From Comamonas_C sp026954015 (GTDB lineage: Bacteria; Pseudomonadota; Gammaproteobacteria; Burkholderiales; Burkholderiaceae_C), in assembly GCA_035063785.1 (NCBI GenBank), contig JAPSFS010000002.1, forward strand, positions 62,001 to 126,000: a stretch of DNA of 64,000 nucleotides, written 5' to 3'. Below are positions 1-7,763 of the stretch, one piece after another. The notes beneath the pieces were generated by a model. That model did not search any database and was not told where the DNA came from. It saw only the letters and a program-made list of their open reading frames with translations. The position numbers and the translations under genes were made by a program. Numbering within the stretch: the first letter of the stretch is position 1; each line of letters opens with the position of its first letter.

Positions 1-1
1 C

Positions 2-190
2 TACCTCGTGGGCGGCACCTCGCCGTTCGGCGTGAAGAAGGCGATGCCGGTGTACATCGAGGAGAGCATCCTGGCACTGGCGCGCATCGCGATCAACGGC
101 GGGCGGCGCGGCTACCTCGTGCAGCTCGACCCTCAGGTGTGCGTGCAGTTGCTGGGCGCGCAGCCCGTGCACTGCGCGCTGGCAGAATGA
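2..190 (+). CDS. YbaK/EbsC-type aminoacyl-tRNA deacylase, C-terminal fragment
   Basis: Only the last 62 codons are in the window; the gene begins upstream. The visible part contains the GGTSPFG segment followed by KKAMPVYIEE, which is the pattern of the YbaK/EbsC/ProX fold. Members of this family hydrolyse mischarged tRNA in trans, typically Cys-tRNA(Pro), in the cytoplasm. The stop at 188-190 lies 27 nt before the plsY start, so the two may be co-transcribed. The exact tRNA specificity cannot be told from this fragment. Confidence 0.8.
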   Translation, partial: YLVGGTSPFGVKKAMPVYIEESILALARIAINGGRRGYLVQLDPQVCVQLLGAQPVHCALAE

Positions 191-217
191 ACGCTCCAAG
201 GTGAGAGGGTTGCGCGC

Positions 218-853
218 GTGAACAGCACACTGTTGTCGATACTGGCCGTCGTGGCGGCGTACCTGCTGGGGTCGCTGTCGTTCGCCGTGATCGTGAGCCG
301 GGCGATGGGCCTCTCGGACCCGCGCAGCTACGGCAGCAAAAACCCCGGCGCGACCAACGTGCTGCGCTCGGGCTCGAAGGCGGCGGCCGTGTTCACGCTG
401 CTGCTCGATTGCGCCAAGGGGTGGCTCCCGGTGTTTCTCGTGCGCACCTACGGCCCGGCCTACGGCTTGGGCGAGGGCACGATGGCGCTCGTGGCGCTGG
501 CCGCGTTTGCCGGGCACCTGTGGCCGGTGTTCTTCGGCTTCAAGGGCGGCAAGGGCGTGGCCACGGCGCTGGGCGTGCTGCTGGGCGTGAGCGGCTGGCT
601 GGCGCTGGCGACGCTGGCCACCTGGCTCATCATCGTGGCGTTCTTCCGCTGGGTGTCACTCGCCTCGCTGGTGGCGGCGGCGTTCGCGCCGTTCTTCTAC
701 CTGATCGCGGGCGGCGTGGTCTGGGAGACGCACGCGGGCGTGGGCCTGGCGATCGCCGTCATGGCGGGGCTGCTCGCGTGGCGCCACGCGGCCAACATCA
801 AGCGCCTCATCGAGGGCAAGGAGCCCAAGCTCGGCGCGGGCAAAAAGCGCTGA
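218..853 (+). CDS. plsY: Glycerol-3-phosphate acyltransferase PlsY
   Basis: This 211-residue integral membrane protein matches PlsY, which acylates glycerol-3-phosphate from acyl-phosphate to give lysophosphatidate in the inner membrane. The glycine-rich motifs are present: GSKNPGATN at residues 39-47 and FKGGKGVAT near residue 110. Hydrophobic segments alternate with these cytosolic loops, and the length is typical. The start is GTG at 218, behind a purine-rich stretch (GTGAGAGGG). It is the last gene of core composition before the AT-richer block that begins within about 30 nt of its stop. Confidence 0.95.
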   Translation: MNSTLLSILAVVAAYLLGSLSFAVIVSRAMGLSDPRSYGSKNPGATNVLRSGSKAAAVFTLLLDCAKGWLPVFLVRTYGPAYGLGEGTMALVALAAFAGHLWPVFFGFKGGKGVATALGVLLGVSGWLALATLATWLIIVAFFRWVSLASLVAAAFAPFFYLIAGGVVWETHAGVGLAIAVMAGLLAWRHAANIKRLIEGKEPKLGAGKKR

Positions 854-884
854 GATATGTGTGTCAGCAAGAGGGGCACAGGTT

Positions 885-1772
885 ATGCACGATTCTCTTC
901 GAGAGATTACTTTTTTTCTTCGTGTTTCAGATGAGGCTAGCTTTTCGGCTGCCGCCAGGAGTCTTAATCTGGACCCGTCCACTATTAGTAAAGTAATTCA
1001 ACGACTTGAGGACCGCCTTGGTGTACGGTTGTTTCATCGAACCTCTAGGGTATTGAAATTAACTCAGGAAGGGGAGCGCTACCTTGATTCGGCGCGAAAG
1101 GTAATGGAGGCATTAGAACAGGCGGAGGCGTCGGTAATTTCTAATAGTAGCGAACCTAGCGGCGTCTTACGTATTGCATGTTCAGCTGCCTTTGCTAGGT
1201 TCTGGCTTACACCTTTAATTCCAATTTATTGTCAAAAATATCCAAAGTTACGTATCGAGTTTGTGCTCTCTTCAGTGATGCCAGATTTGTTTGATGACCA
1301 AATAGATATTGCATTTCAGAGTGGAAGCATTGCGGATTCGTCTCTCGTCGTACGCCGCGTCACGACGGTCCGATGGCGCATATTTGGATCTCCATCCTAT
1401 CTTGAGAGGTACGGGGTGCCTACGGTGCCAGAGGATCTGGCGCAACACCGATGCCTGAATTATTTGCCTAGGAGCAAGCTTAGTCAGTGGCCCTTACAGG
1501 GAGTCTCTCGTCTGTACACTCCCTCGCCTGTCGGTCGGGTGGCTGCCGACAGCGGAGACATCGTATGCGCTCTAGCGGTGGCTGGTATGGGGTTGGCACG
1601 CTTGTCCGAAGCCAGGGTCGCAAGCGAGGTGCCCCCAGGCGAGCTAGTGTCGGTACTCGATGCGTATCAGCCGGAGGGGGACCCGGTCTACGCCATTTTC
1701 CCGAGTCGGCGTCATTTGAGCGTGCGTGTGCGGTCATTCTTGGAACACATAGGACCATTGATTGATCGCTGA
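885..1772 (+). CDS. LysR-family transcriptional regulator
   Basis: This protein of 295 residues carries an N-terminal winged helix-turn-helix (about residues 8-65, with SFSAAARSL, STISKVIQRLE and FHRTSR), followed by a LysR-type effector-binding region. ATG 885 is preferred over GTG 861 because GAGGGG lies at 871-876 at good spacing. It precedes the CoA-transferase/dehydrogenase genes in the same direction, and an inverted repeat with the LysR T-N11-A form lies directly downstream at 1791-1805. I infer that it is the local activator, probably responding to a pathway intermediate. The effector is unknown. Confidence 0.92.
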   Translation: MHDSLREITFFLRVSDEASFSAAARSLNLDPSTISKVIQRLEDRLGVRLFHRTSRVLKLTQEGERYLDSARKVMEALEQAEASVISNSSEPSGVLRIACSAAFARFWLTPLIPIYCQKYPKLRIEFVLSSVMPDLFDDQIDIAFQSGSIADSSLVVRRVTTVRWRIFGSPSYLERYGVPTVPEDLAQHRCLNYLPRSKLSQWPLQGVSRLYTPSPVGRVAADSGDIVCALAVAGMGLARLSEARVASEVPPGELVSVLDAYQPEGDPVYAIFPSRRHLSVRVRSFLEHIGPLIDR

Positions 1773-1790
1773 TGCTGGGAAGTGCCGATC

Positions 1791-1805
1791 GTGACTGTAT
1801 GTCAC
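1791..1805. promoter_or_regulatory. Candidate LysR-type operator (T-N11-A palindrome)
   Basis: GTGAC-TGTAT-GTCAC is a perfect 5-bp inverted repeat containing the T-N11-A signature (T at 1792, A at 1804). It lies between the LysR stop and the CoA-transferase start, about 85 bp upstream of the latter, which is where a LysR activator normally binds. Operator function is inferred. Confidence 0.5.
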
Positions 1806-1889
1806 AGATAGTGTTCCGTTATTTGTATTGTTGACTCGGTGGTCTCCTGCGAAGCTCGGAGAAGGATTTCTAAGAGAGCTTCGAACGAC

Positions 1890-3095
1890 ATGAACGGTCC
1901 TCAGCCCAGCGCGAGTGCGCTCACCGGAATTATGGTGCTTGATTTCACGATTGTGATGTCTGGCCCGATGTGTACTCGTATGATGGCAGATGCCGGAGCG
2001 GATGTTATCAAGGTAGAGTCTCCCGATGGCGATGTGGTCCGCCAGCGGCCACCAGTACGTGGTGGCATTAGTACATATTATGCTTCGATGAACTGTGGCA
2101 AACGTAGTATCGTACTTGATTTGCGCACTGATTCCGGCAAGCGCCTTGCCCGCGAACTCGCGGCAAAGGCGGATGTCGTAGTCGAAAATTTTCGTCCCGG
2201 GGTGATGGAGCGGTTGGGCTTGGATTATGAATCGCTGGCCAATGATAATCCGCGTCTGATCTATGCGTCGATTTCTGGTTTCGGTCAAACCGGTCCAAAG
2301 GCGCAAACACCGGCATATGCCCCTGTAATTCATGCCGCCTCAGGATATGAAATTGCATATGCCGAGTATCAACACGGCGCACAGCGTCCGGCCAACAATG
2401 GTATATTTATTGCCGATGTCCTCGGTGCATCGCATGCGTTTGGTGCGATCCAGCTCGCGCTTTTTGAACGTGGGCGGAGTGGATTGGGGCAATTTATTGA
2501 CGTTTCTCTGATGGATTCTGTGCTAGGTATGTTGATTTATGAAATCCAGGCGGCTCAGTTCCCTCCTGAGCGGCCGCGTCAAGTGTACGAACCGGTGAGA
2601 TCAAAAGACGGTTTTGTGATGGTGGCGGCTGTAACAAAAAAAAATCTAGAGATTCTCTTTGATATTATCGGCTTTCCGGAGGGGAAAACCGATCCTCGGT
2701 TTTCTACAGTTGCCACGAAGGAAGCAAATTGGCCTGTATTGCTTGAATTGATCGAACGTTGGACCAAGGAGCGATCAAGCGCCGAGTGCGAAGAGGTCTT
2801 GACGAAGGCGGGAGTGCCGTGTTCACGCTATCGAAGCGTGAGTGAAGCAATGGTTGATCCACAGATTATCGCCCGAGGAACGATGGCTGAGGTGGGTGAA
2901 GCCACGTCGGCCGAAGATGGACGGTTTCTTGTAGCAAACATGCCTTTTATCCTGTCTAGAACACCGACGTCTGTGCACCGGCGGTTGGCTGATTTGGGAG
3001 AACATACCGAAGAAGTGCTCAGGGAAAAATTGGGTCTATGCGATGGCGAGATCACTGAATTTAGTCGGGCTGGTGTCTTCGGTGAGGTGGCGTGA
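1890..3095 (+). CDS. CaiB/BaiF class III CoA-transferase (first copy)
   Basis: This 401-residue protein belongs to family III CoA-transferases, which move CoA from an acyl-CoA donor to a free carboxylic acid. The N-terminal GIMVLDF and GADVIKVE segments, the VVENFRPG motif and the GEHTEEVL ending are typical. The catalytic aspartate, equivalent to Asp169 of formyl-CoA transferase, is D176 in IADVLGA. ATG 1890 follows GAGAGC; the in-frame GTG at 1839 is less likely. Its stop overlaps the next start (GTGATG), so it is translationally coupled to the dehydrogenase. It resembles the copy at 6449-7633 along its whole length. The substrate is unknown. Confidence 0.93.
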   Translation: MNGPQPSASALTGIMVLDFTIVMSGPMCTRMMADAGADVIKVESPDGDVVRQRPPVRGGISTYYASMNCGKRSIVLDLRTDSGKRLARELAAKADVVVENFRPGVMERLGLDYESLANDNPRLIYASISGFGQTGPKAQTPAYAPVIHAASGYEIAYAEYQHGAQRPANNGIFIADVLGASHAFGAIQLALFERGRSGLGQFIDVSLMDSVLGMLIYEIQAAQFPPERPRQVYEPVRSKDGFVMVAAVTKKNLEILFDIIGFPEGKTDPRFSTVATKEANWPVLLELIERWTKERSSAECEEVLTKAGVPCSRYRSVSEAMVDPQIIARGTMAEVGEATSAEDGRFLVANMPFILSRTPTSVHRRLADLGEHTEEVLREKLGLCDGEITEFSRAGVFGEVA

Positions 3096-5338
3096 TGGGA
3101 AGCCTGGTTGCGCGTGAGTCGCTTCCTGATTCGGAACAACGCACGATGTTGCGCGATTCCCTACGCGGCTTCCTGACGAAGAACTGGCCGGTGTCCGGGG
3201 CGGTGGAGCGCGGGCGTGACCCCATTGCTGTCGCGTCGTTGTGGACAGGGCTCGTGGAACAAGGGCTAGGGAGCTTGGGAAGTGATCCTGAGGAAGGAGG
3301 ATTGCGCGAGATCGTTGTTGCGATGGAAGAGCTGGGGCGAGCAGCGGCCCCCGCGCCTTTGCTGGGGGCCGTATTTGCTAACTTTGGAATGACGGCGACT
3401 AAAAACGCGACCGCAGAGGCCTTCCTCAATCGAATTCAGTCAGGTGAAGTGCGAGCCGTTGTTTCTTTTGGTGAGCTGGACCCAAGTCTGGATGCATCGG
3501 CGGATTTGATCTTGCAAGACGGCAAAATCAGTGGCGTGTTACGCTTTATCGATGGTGGGTGTGCGGCGACCCATCTGCTAGTAGCGGTGTCTGGTGGTGT
3601 AGCGATCGTGGATTTGGTCGGAGTCGGCGTTGAAGTGGTGCAGACGCGCGCGCTCGGAACGGACGCTTGGTGCCAGATCACGCTCACTGACGCTCCGGCC
3701 AACGTGATTGCTGTTGCTCAAGCTCGCTTGTTCGATTTGCGTCTTGTAGTAAGTGTGGCTGTGCTAGCGCGGGCTCATGGTGCTGCGCGGCGTGCGTTCG
3801 AATTAGCGGTTGATTATTCGAAAGAACGACGGCAGTTTGGGCGCGCCATCGGTAGCTTTCAGGCGATCCAGCACAAGTTGGCGAACGGATGGATTGCACT
3901 GGAAGGTGTGCGCTTGACCATAGAGCATGCTGCCGAAGAATTCGATTTTCGTGGAGATGAGTGGTGTTACTTCGCCCATTCAGCCATCTCATTTGGAGCA
4001 CCAGCGCTACGGCAGACAGCGCTGGAAGTGCAACATGTTTTGGGAGCGATCGGCTACGCTGAAGAACACGAGGCGCCGCGTCACTTCCGGCGGGTTCATC
4101 TGGATGCTTTGGTTTTGGGTGGCGCACTTGAGGCGCGTAAGAAATTAGCAGCGCTGTTGCTCGATACGGAAAAAACAGAAATACCGCGTTACAACTTGGG
4201 CGAGGCAGGTAATAAATTTCGAAAAGAAGTTGAATCTTGGCTTACTGAAAATTGGTCTGGTATTCGCAAGAAGATCTATGATGCAAAAGATTTTCATGAT
4301 CGAGAATTCGACTCCTCGTTCGCGCTTGATCTTGGTAAGACAGGGTGGCTGGCTCTTGCGTGGCCGAAAGAATTTGGTGGAGAAGCGCGTGCTCCATTGG
4401 AGCAATTAGCCTTCATCGAAGCCATGGAAAATGCAGAAGCACCTCGCGCCGGTGCATCTGTTCAAGCGAATGCGCTGATCATGTTTGGTACCCAGGCACA
4501 ACAGGAGCGTTATCTGCCCGAAATCAGGCGCGGTGAAGTGATGCATGGTATGGGCTATAGTGAGCCTGATAGTGGATCGGATCTTGCATCGTTGCGCACA
4601 AGTGCCGAACTTGATGGTGATCATTGGGTTATTAATGGTCAAAAAATATGGACTACGACCTACTGGGGCAAGTACATGTTCTTGGCTGCGCGTACCGACC
4701 ATAATGCAAGTCCTCCACAAGCTGGTATAAGTATGTTCATTGTGCCAATGGATACGCCCGGCATCAGTGTGAAGCCAGCGAAAACTATGTATGATGGGCG
4801 GTTCGCGAATATATTTTATGATAACGTCAGAATTCCGGCGGAAAATATTGTAGGGCCGATAAATGGAGGATGGAAGGTATTGACGGGGGCGCTATCGAAC
4901 GAGCGCGGTACCATAGGTGGCGGTATAGTCCTCAAAGTTGCGCATGGTTTCAATCTCCTTTGCGGCGAAATACGTTCTTCCCCCGTGTTACGCAGCGATC
5001 CCTTGGTGCGAGAAAGAATCGCAAAAATTGCCTCTGAAATTGAAGTGGGTCGTAGACTCATGATTTACTGTGCTGAGCTTGCGTCGGATGGAACGACCCC
5101 GCCGGCTGTCGGGGCCATGAGCAAAGTGTTTTCAGGCGAACTGATGGAACGGTACGGTGAAATTGTTCTCGATCTATTGGGCCAGCGTGCGGCTATCTCC
5201 CAAGGAGCTGAAGGAGCGATTGTAGATGGCAAATTCGAACAGCAATTACGGCATTCATTAATGTGGGTAATCAGCATAGGTACCAACGAAATTCAGCGTA
5301 ATTTGATCGCACAACGAGGATTGGGACTGCCACGATAG
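3095..5338 (+). CDS. Fused double acyl-CoA dehydrogenase
   Basis: Two acyl-CoA dehydrogenase modules are joined in 747 residues, twice the usual length. Module 1 (about 1-365) keeps the RRQFG flavin-contact segment (Y241-G249) but has no recognisable SEPxxGSD loop. Module 2 (about 366-747) has that loop (S489-D496) and a Glu at 603 in SNERG, the position of the isovaleryl-CoA dehydrogenase base. The medium-chain position is Ile728 (SIGT). I infer one composite FAD site per chain, as in fused or alpha2beta2 dehydrogenases of actinobacterial steroid degradation. The start overlaps the upstream stop and has GGTGAGG before it. Confidence 0.92.
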   Translation: MGSLVARESLPDSEQRTMLRDSLRGFLTKNWPVSGAVERGRDPIAVASLWTGLVEQGLGSLGSDPEEGGLREIVVAMEELGRAAAPAPLLGAVFANFGMTATKNATAEAFLNRIQSGEVRAVVSFGELDPSLDASADLILQDGKISGVLRFIDGGCAATHLLVAVSGGVAIVDLVGVGVEVVQTRALGTDAWCQITLTDAPANVIAVAQARLFDLRLVVSVAVLARAHGAARRAFELAVDYSKERRQFGRAIGSFQAIQHKLANGWIALEGVRLTIEHAAEEFDFRGDEWCYFAHSAISFGAPALRQTALEVQHVLGAIGYAEEHEAPRHFRRVHLDALVLGGALEARKKLAALLLDTEKTEIPRYNLGEAGNKFRKEVESWLTENWSGIRKKIYDAKDFHDREFDSSFALDLGKTGWLALAWPKEFGGEARAPLEQLAFIEAMENAEAPRAGASVQANALIMFGTQAQQERYLPEIRRGEVMHGMGYSEPDSGSDLASLRTSAELDGDHWVINGQKIWTTTYWGKYMFLAARTDHNASPPQAGISMFIVPMDTPGISVKPAKTMYDGRFANIFYDNVRIPAENIVGPINGGWKVLTGALSNERGTIGGGIVLKVAHGFNLLCGEIRSSPVLRSDPLVRERIAKIASEIEVGRRLMIYCAELASDGTTPPAVGAMSKVFSGELMERYGEIVLDLLGQRAAISQGAEGAIVDGKFEQQLRHSLMWVISIGTNEIQRNLIAQRGLGLPR

Positions 5339-5350
5339 TTGAGCGAAAAA

Positions 5351-5384
5351 TTAATAAAATATATTATTAAAAACTTATAAGTTT
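5351..5384. promoter_or_regulatory. Two adjacent AT-rich inverted repeats
   Basis: TTAATAA / TTATTAA (5351-5357 and 5364-5370) is followed directly by the perfect 14-bp palindrome AAACTTATAAGTTT (5371-5384). They lie in the 195-bp non-coding gap between the fused dehydrogenase and the nitroreductase gene. They could end the upstream transcript or bind a regulator; the sequence does not decide. The rest of this gap is AT-rich with no ORF. Confidence 0.35.
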
Positions 5385-5533
5385 AGTGACTTGTTGATGA
5401 CGATCGGATTGTAATATATATGATTACAAATTAGATTTTTGACTCTGAATAAATTCGTATTTTATGATGAAGGTTGTTTTTGTTGTTGAAATTGTTTTGC
5501 TGTCAACGATTCGTTCTAAGGGACTAATGGAAA

Positions 5534-6247
5534 ATGACGGAAAATCTCTTACCGCCTGTTGATACTCCAGACAGTTTGATCTTGGAACGATTGTTGGTCA
5601 ATCGACATAGTTGCCGTGGTTTCCGCGCGGAATATGTACCTATGGAGGTGCAGAGGCGTATTCTTGAAATAGCACAGCGCAGTGCTTCTTGGTGTAATGC
5701 TCAACCTTGGCAAGTGCATGTTACACAAGGCCGGGCGACTGAGGAATTAAAGCGGCGCATGCTGGCAGCTTTTGATGACGCCGCATCATACGAGAGGCGC
5801 CCGGATTATGAATGGCCTCAAACGTATCTCGGGGTATACCGACAGCGTCGGCTCGACTGCGCGATGCAGTTGTATCAGCAAGTTGGAGTGCCGATGGGTG
5901 ACAGGGCGGCGTCTGCGCGCCAAGCGAGAGAAAATTTCAAATTTTTTGGTGCACCGCACGTTGCAATTATTACATCGGATAAATCGTTAGGCGTATACGG
6001 TGCAGTCGACTGCGGTGCATATGTTGCTAATTTTCTACTCGCGGCGGCTAGCTTCGGTATTTCTGCCATACCTCAAGCAGCACTGGCCTCGCAACCTGGT
6101 GTGATACGAAAATTCTTCGAAATGGATGAGAGCCGAAGTGTCGTATGCGGCATATCCTTCGGGTATGAAGATGCTACGCATCCAGCTAACGGTTTCCGTA
6201 CTTCCAGAGCATCTTTAGATGACGTCGTCTCCTTTATTCACTCGTAA
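5534..6247 (+). CDS. Nitroreductase-family FMN oxidoreductase
   Basis: The 237-residue product has the nitroreductase fold signatures: RHSCRGF near residue 24, an arginine cluster that binds FMN, then SASWCNAQPW near residue 50 and a C-terminal SFGYED. These enzymes are dimeric, bind FMN and use NAD(P)H; substrates range from nitroaromatics to enones and other activated double bonds. Being inside a CoA-ester cluster, I infer that it reduces a pathway intermediate rather than a nitro compound. It follows a 195-bp gap with palindromes and is convergent with the second CoA-transferase gene. Confidence 0.88.
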   Translation: MTENLLPPVDTPDSLILERLLVNRHSCRGFRAEYVPMEVQRRILEIAQRSASWCNAQPWQVHVTQGRATEELKRRMLAAFDDAASYERRPDYEWPQTYLGVYRQRRLDCAMQLYQQVGVPMGDRAASARQARENFKFFGAPHVAIITSDKSLGVYGAVDCGAYVANFLLAAASFGISAIPQAALASQPGVIRKFFEMDESRSVVCGISFGYEDATHPANGFRTSRASLDDVVSFIHS

Positions 6248-6293
6248 CGATATTGTCTTAATTAGTCGAAAAATGATTGTTCGAATATTACTC

Positions 6294-6347
6294 TTTAGAA
6301 ATGACTGAACGTTGGAATTTTCGATTCGTTAAGCGGAAATTTCTAAA
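6294..6347. terminator. Stem-loop between convergent genes
   Basis: TTTAGAAAT (6294-6302) pairs perfectly with ATTTCTAAA (6339-6347), with a possible inner AACG/CGTT pairing. It lies in the 201-bp AT-rich gap between the convergent nitroreductase and CoA-transferase genes, where a bidirectional terminator would be expected. The loop is long (36 nt), so this is tentative. Nothing else was seen in the gap. Confidence 0.35.
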
Positions 6348-6448
6348 ATATTCGCGATTTATCCTAAAAAAGCGCTGTAGTTATTTGCTATGTATTAAAA
6401 TGAAAATTCGTTAATTGAAAATCTTGCGGGATCCCGAAAACGGGTCAG

Positions 6449-7633
6449 CTAGCGACCGAGGACACCTGCAGATTGCAAGTCCTGAAAATCTTTTGTAGAG
6501 AGACCTAGCATTTCCTTGAGAACTATGTGAGTGTGCTCACCTATTTCTGGTACTTGATTTGAAGTGACCTCTTGAATTCCGGACATTTTCCACGGAGGAT
6601 TTATTCCAGTAAAGGAACCGGCAGCGTCTTCAATTTTCGAAAATAAGCCCCTTTCCAAGAGTGTAGGGTTTTTCAAAGCATCTCCAGGTTCGTTGTATGG
6701 TGCGCAAGGCACACCGGCCGCGCGCAAACAATCGATGCATTCTTTCTGTGAACGTTTTGAGGTCCAACTCTCAACAAGGCGCATCATTGCATCCCAATTA
6801 GCGTTACGCTCAACCATGGTAGCGAAACGAGGATCTTCGCGCAACTTGCGTTGTTCGGTGGCCGTACATAGTGCGTCGAAATTACGTGATGTAATTGGCG
6901 CGACGATTAAATCGCCATCGGCTGCTCTCACCGGACCATAGGTCGGGCGCGGAGAAGTTACTGGAAACTGCGCTTCCTGGAGCTCGTAGACGAGTAGATT
7001 GAGCATGCAGTCCATAAGAGCCACGTCAATTGTTTGACCTTTATTCGTACTGGTGCGCTGAATGAGAGCCGCTTGGATAGCGCCAAATGCAAAAATTGCC
7101 CCCAGCATGTCAGCGACGAAGACTGCGGCGTGCGCGGGATGCTCACGGTCCCCCGCGTAGCGCATCACTGTTCGATCGAAGCCACTTTCCGCGTGCACGA
7201 TCATCGCGTAAGCCGCTTGGTCCGCAGAAGCTCCGGTCTGTCCGTAACCTGAGATCGAGCAGTAGATCAGCCTGGGATTGATATTAAGCAGAGTTCCGGC
7301 ATCAAGCCCCAACCGCTCCATGGCGCCTGGACGAAAATTTTCCACCACAACATCCACGTGTTGCACTAACTGCTTGATGAGGGCAACTGCTTCCGGTCGC
7401 TTTAGATCCATTGCGACACTACGCTTGCCAGCATTGAGTTGTCCGAAGTAAGCGCTCCGGCCTTCGCGTCGTGGTTCGCGAAGGCGCATGTCGTCGCCTT
7501 CTAGAGGTTCGATTTTGATCACGTCTGCACCGAGCTCCGCTAGCAGACGGGTACAGTAGGGACCAGCCATCATGATTGAAAAATCTAGTACGCGGATCCC
7601 CGTGAGAGCATTGGATTTCAAAGGTGTGTTCAT
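6449..7633 (-). CDS. CaiB/BaiF class III CoA-transferase (second copy)
   Basis: This 394-residue enzyme is a clear paralogue of the copy at 1890-3095, sharing ALTGI.VLDF, VVVENFRPG.MERLGLD, GQTG and a near-identical ending. The catalytic Asp is D175 in VADMLGA. The start at 7633 gives an N-terminus matching the paralogue; an in-frame ATG at 7714 would add 27 residues unlike the family and would occupy the divergent promoter region. It is transcribed away from the acyl-CoA dehydrogenase gene. Activation of a second carboxylate, or pairing with the first copy as a hetero-oligomer like BbsE/BbsF, are both possible. Confidence 0.92.
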   Translation of the reverse strand: MNTPLKSNALTGIRVLDFSIMMAGPYCTRLLAELGADVIKIEPLEGDDMRLREPRREGRSAYFGQLNAGKRSVAMDLKRPEAVALIKQLVQHVDVVVENFRPGAMERLGLDAGTLLNINPRLIYCSISGYGQTGASADQAAYAMIVHAESGFDRTVMRYAGDREHPAHAAVFVADMLGAIFAFGAIQAALIQRTSTNKGQTIDVALMDCMLNLLVYELQEAQFPVTSPRPTYGPVRAADGDLIVAPITSRNFDALCTATEQRKLREDPRFATMVERNANWDAMMRLVESWTSKRSQKECIDCLRAAGVPCAPYNEPGDALKNPTLLERGLFSKIEDAAGSFTGINPPWKMSGIQEVTSNQVPEIGEHTHIVLKEMLGLSTKDFQDLQSAGVLGR

Positions 7634-7671
7634 GTAGTGATGATCCGTCAGAAGCGCCCTCTTAGCGTTGC

Positions 7672-7684
7672 CTGTGGTGCACAG
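7672..7684. promoter_or_regulatory. Palindrome in the divergent promoter region
   Basis: CTGTG-GTG-CACAG is a perfect 5-bp inverted repeat in the 130-bp space between the divergent CoA-transferase (-) and acyl-CoA dehydrogenase (+) genes. It differs from the GTGAC/GTCAC site at 1791. An operator role is only inferred from its position. Confidence 0.25.
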
Positions 7685-7763
7685 ATGGTATGCCATTCGT
7701 TGGGTTGTGGCCAATTCCCCGAGGTTGTACTCTCAACAGTCGAACTTTTAAAGGAGTCGGGTG

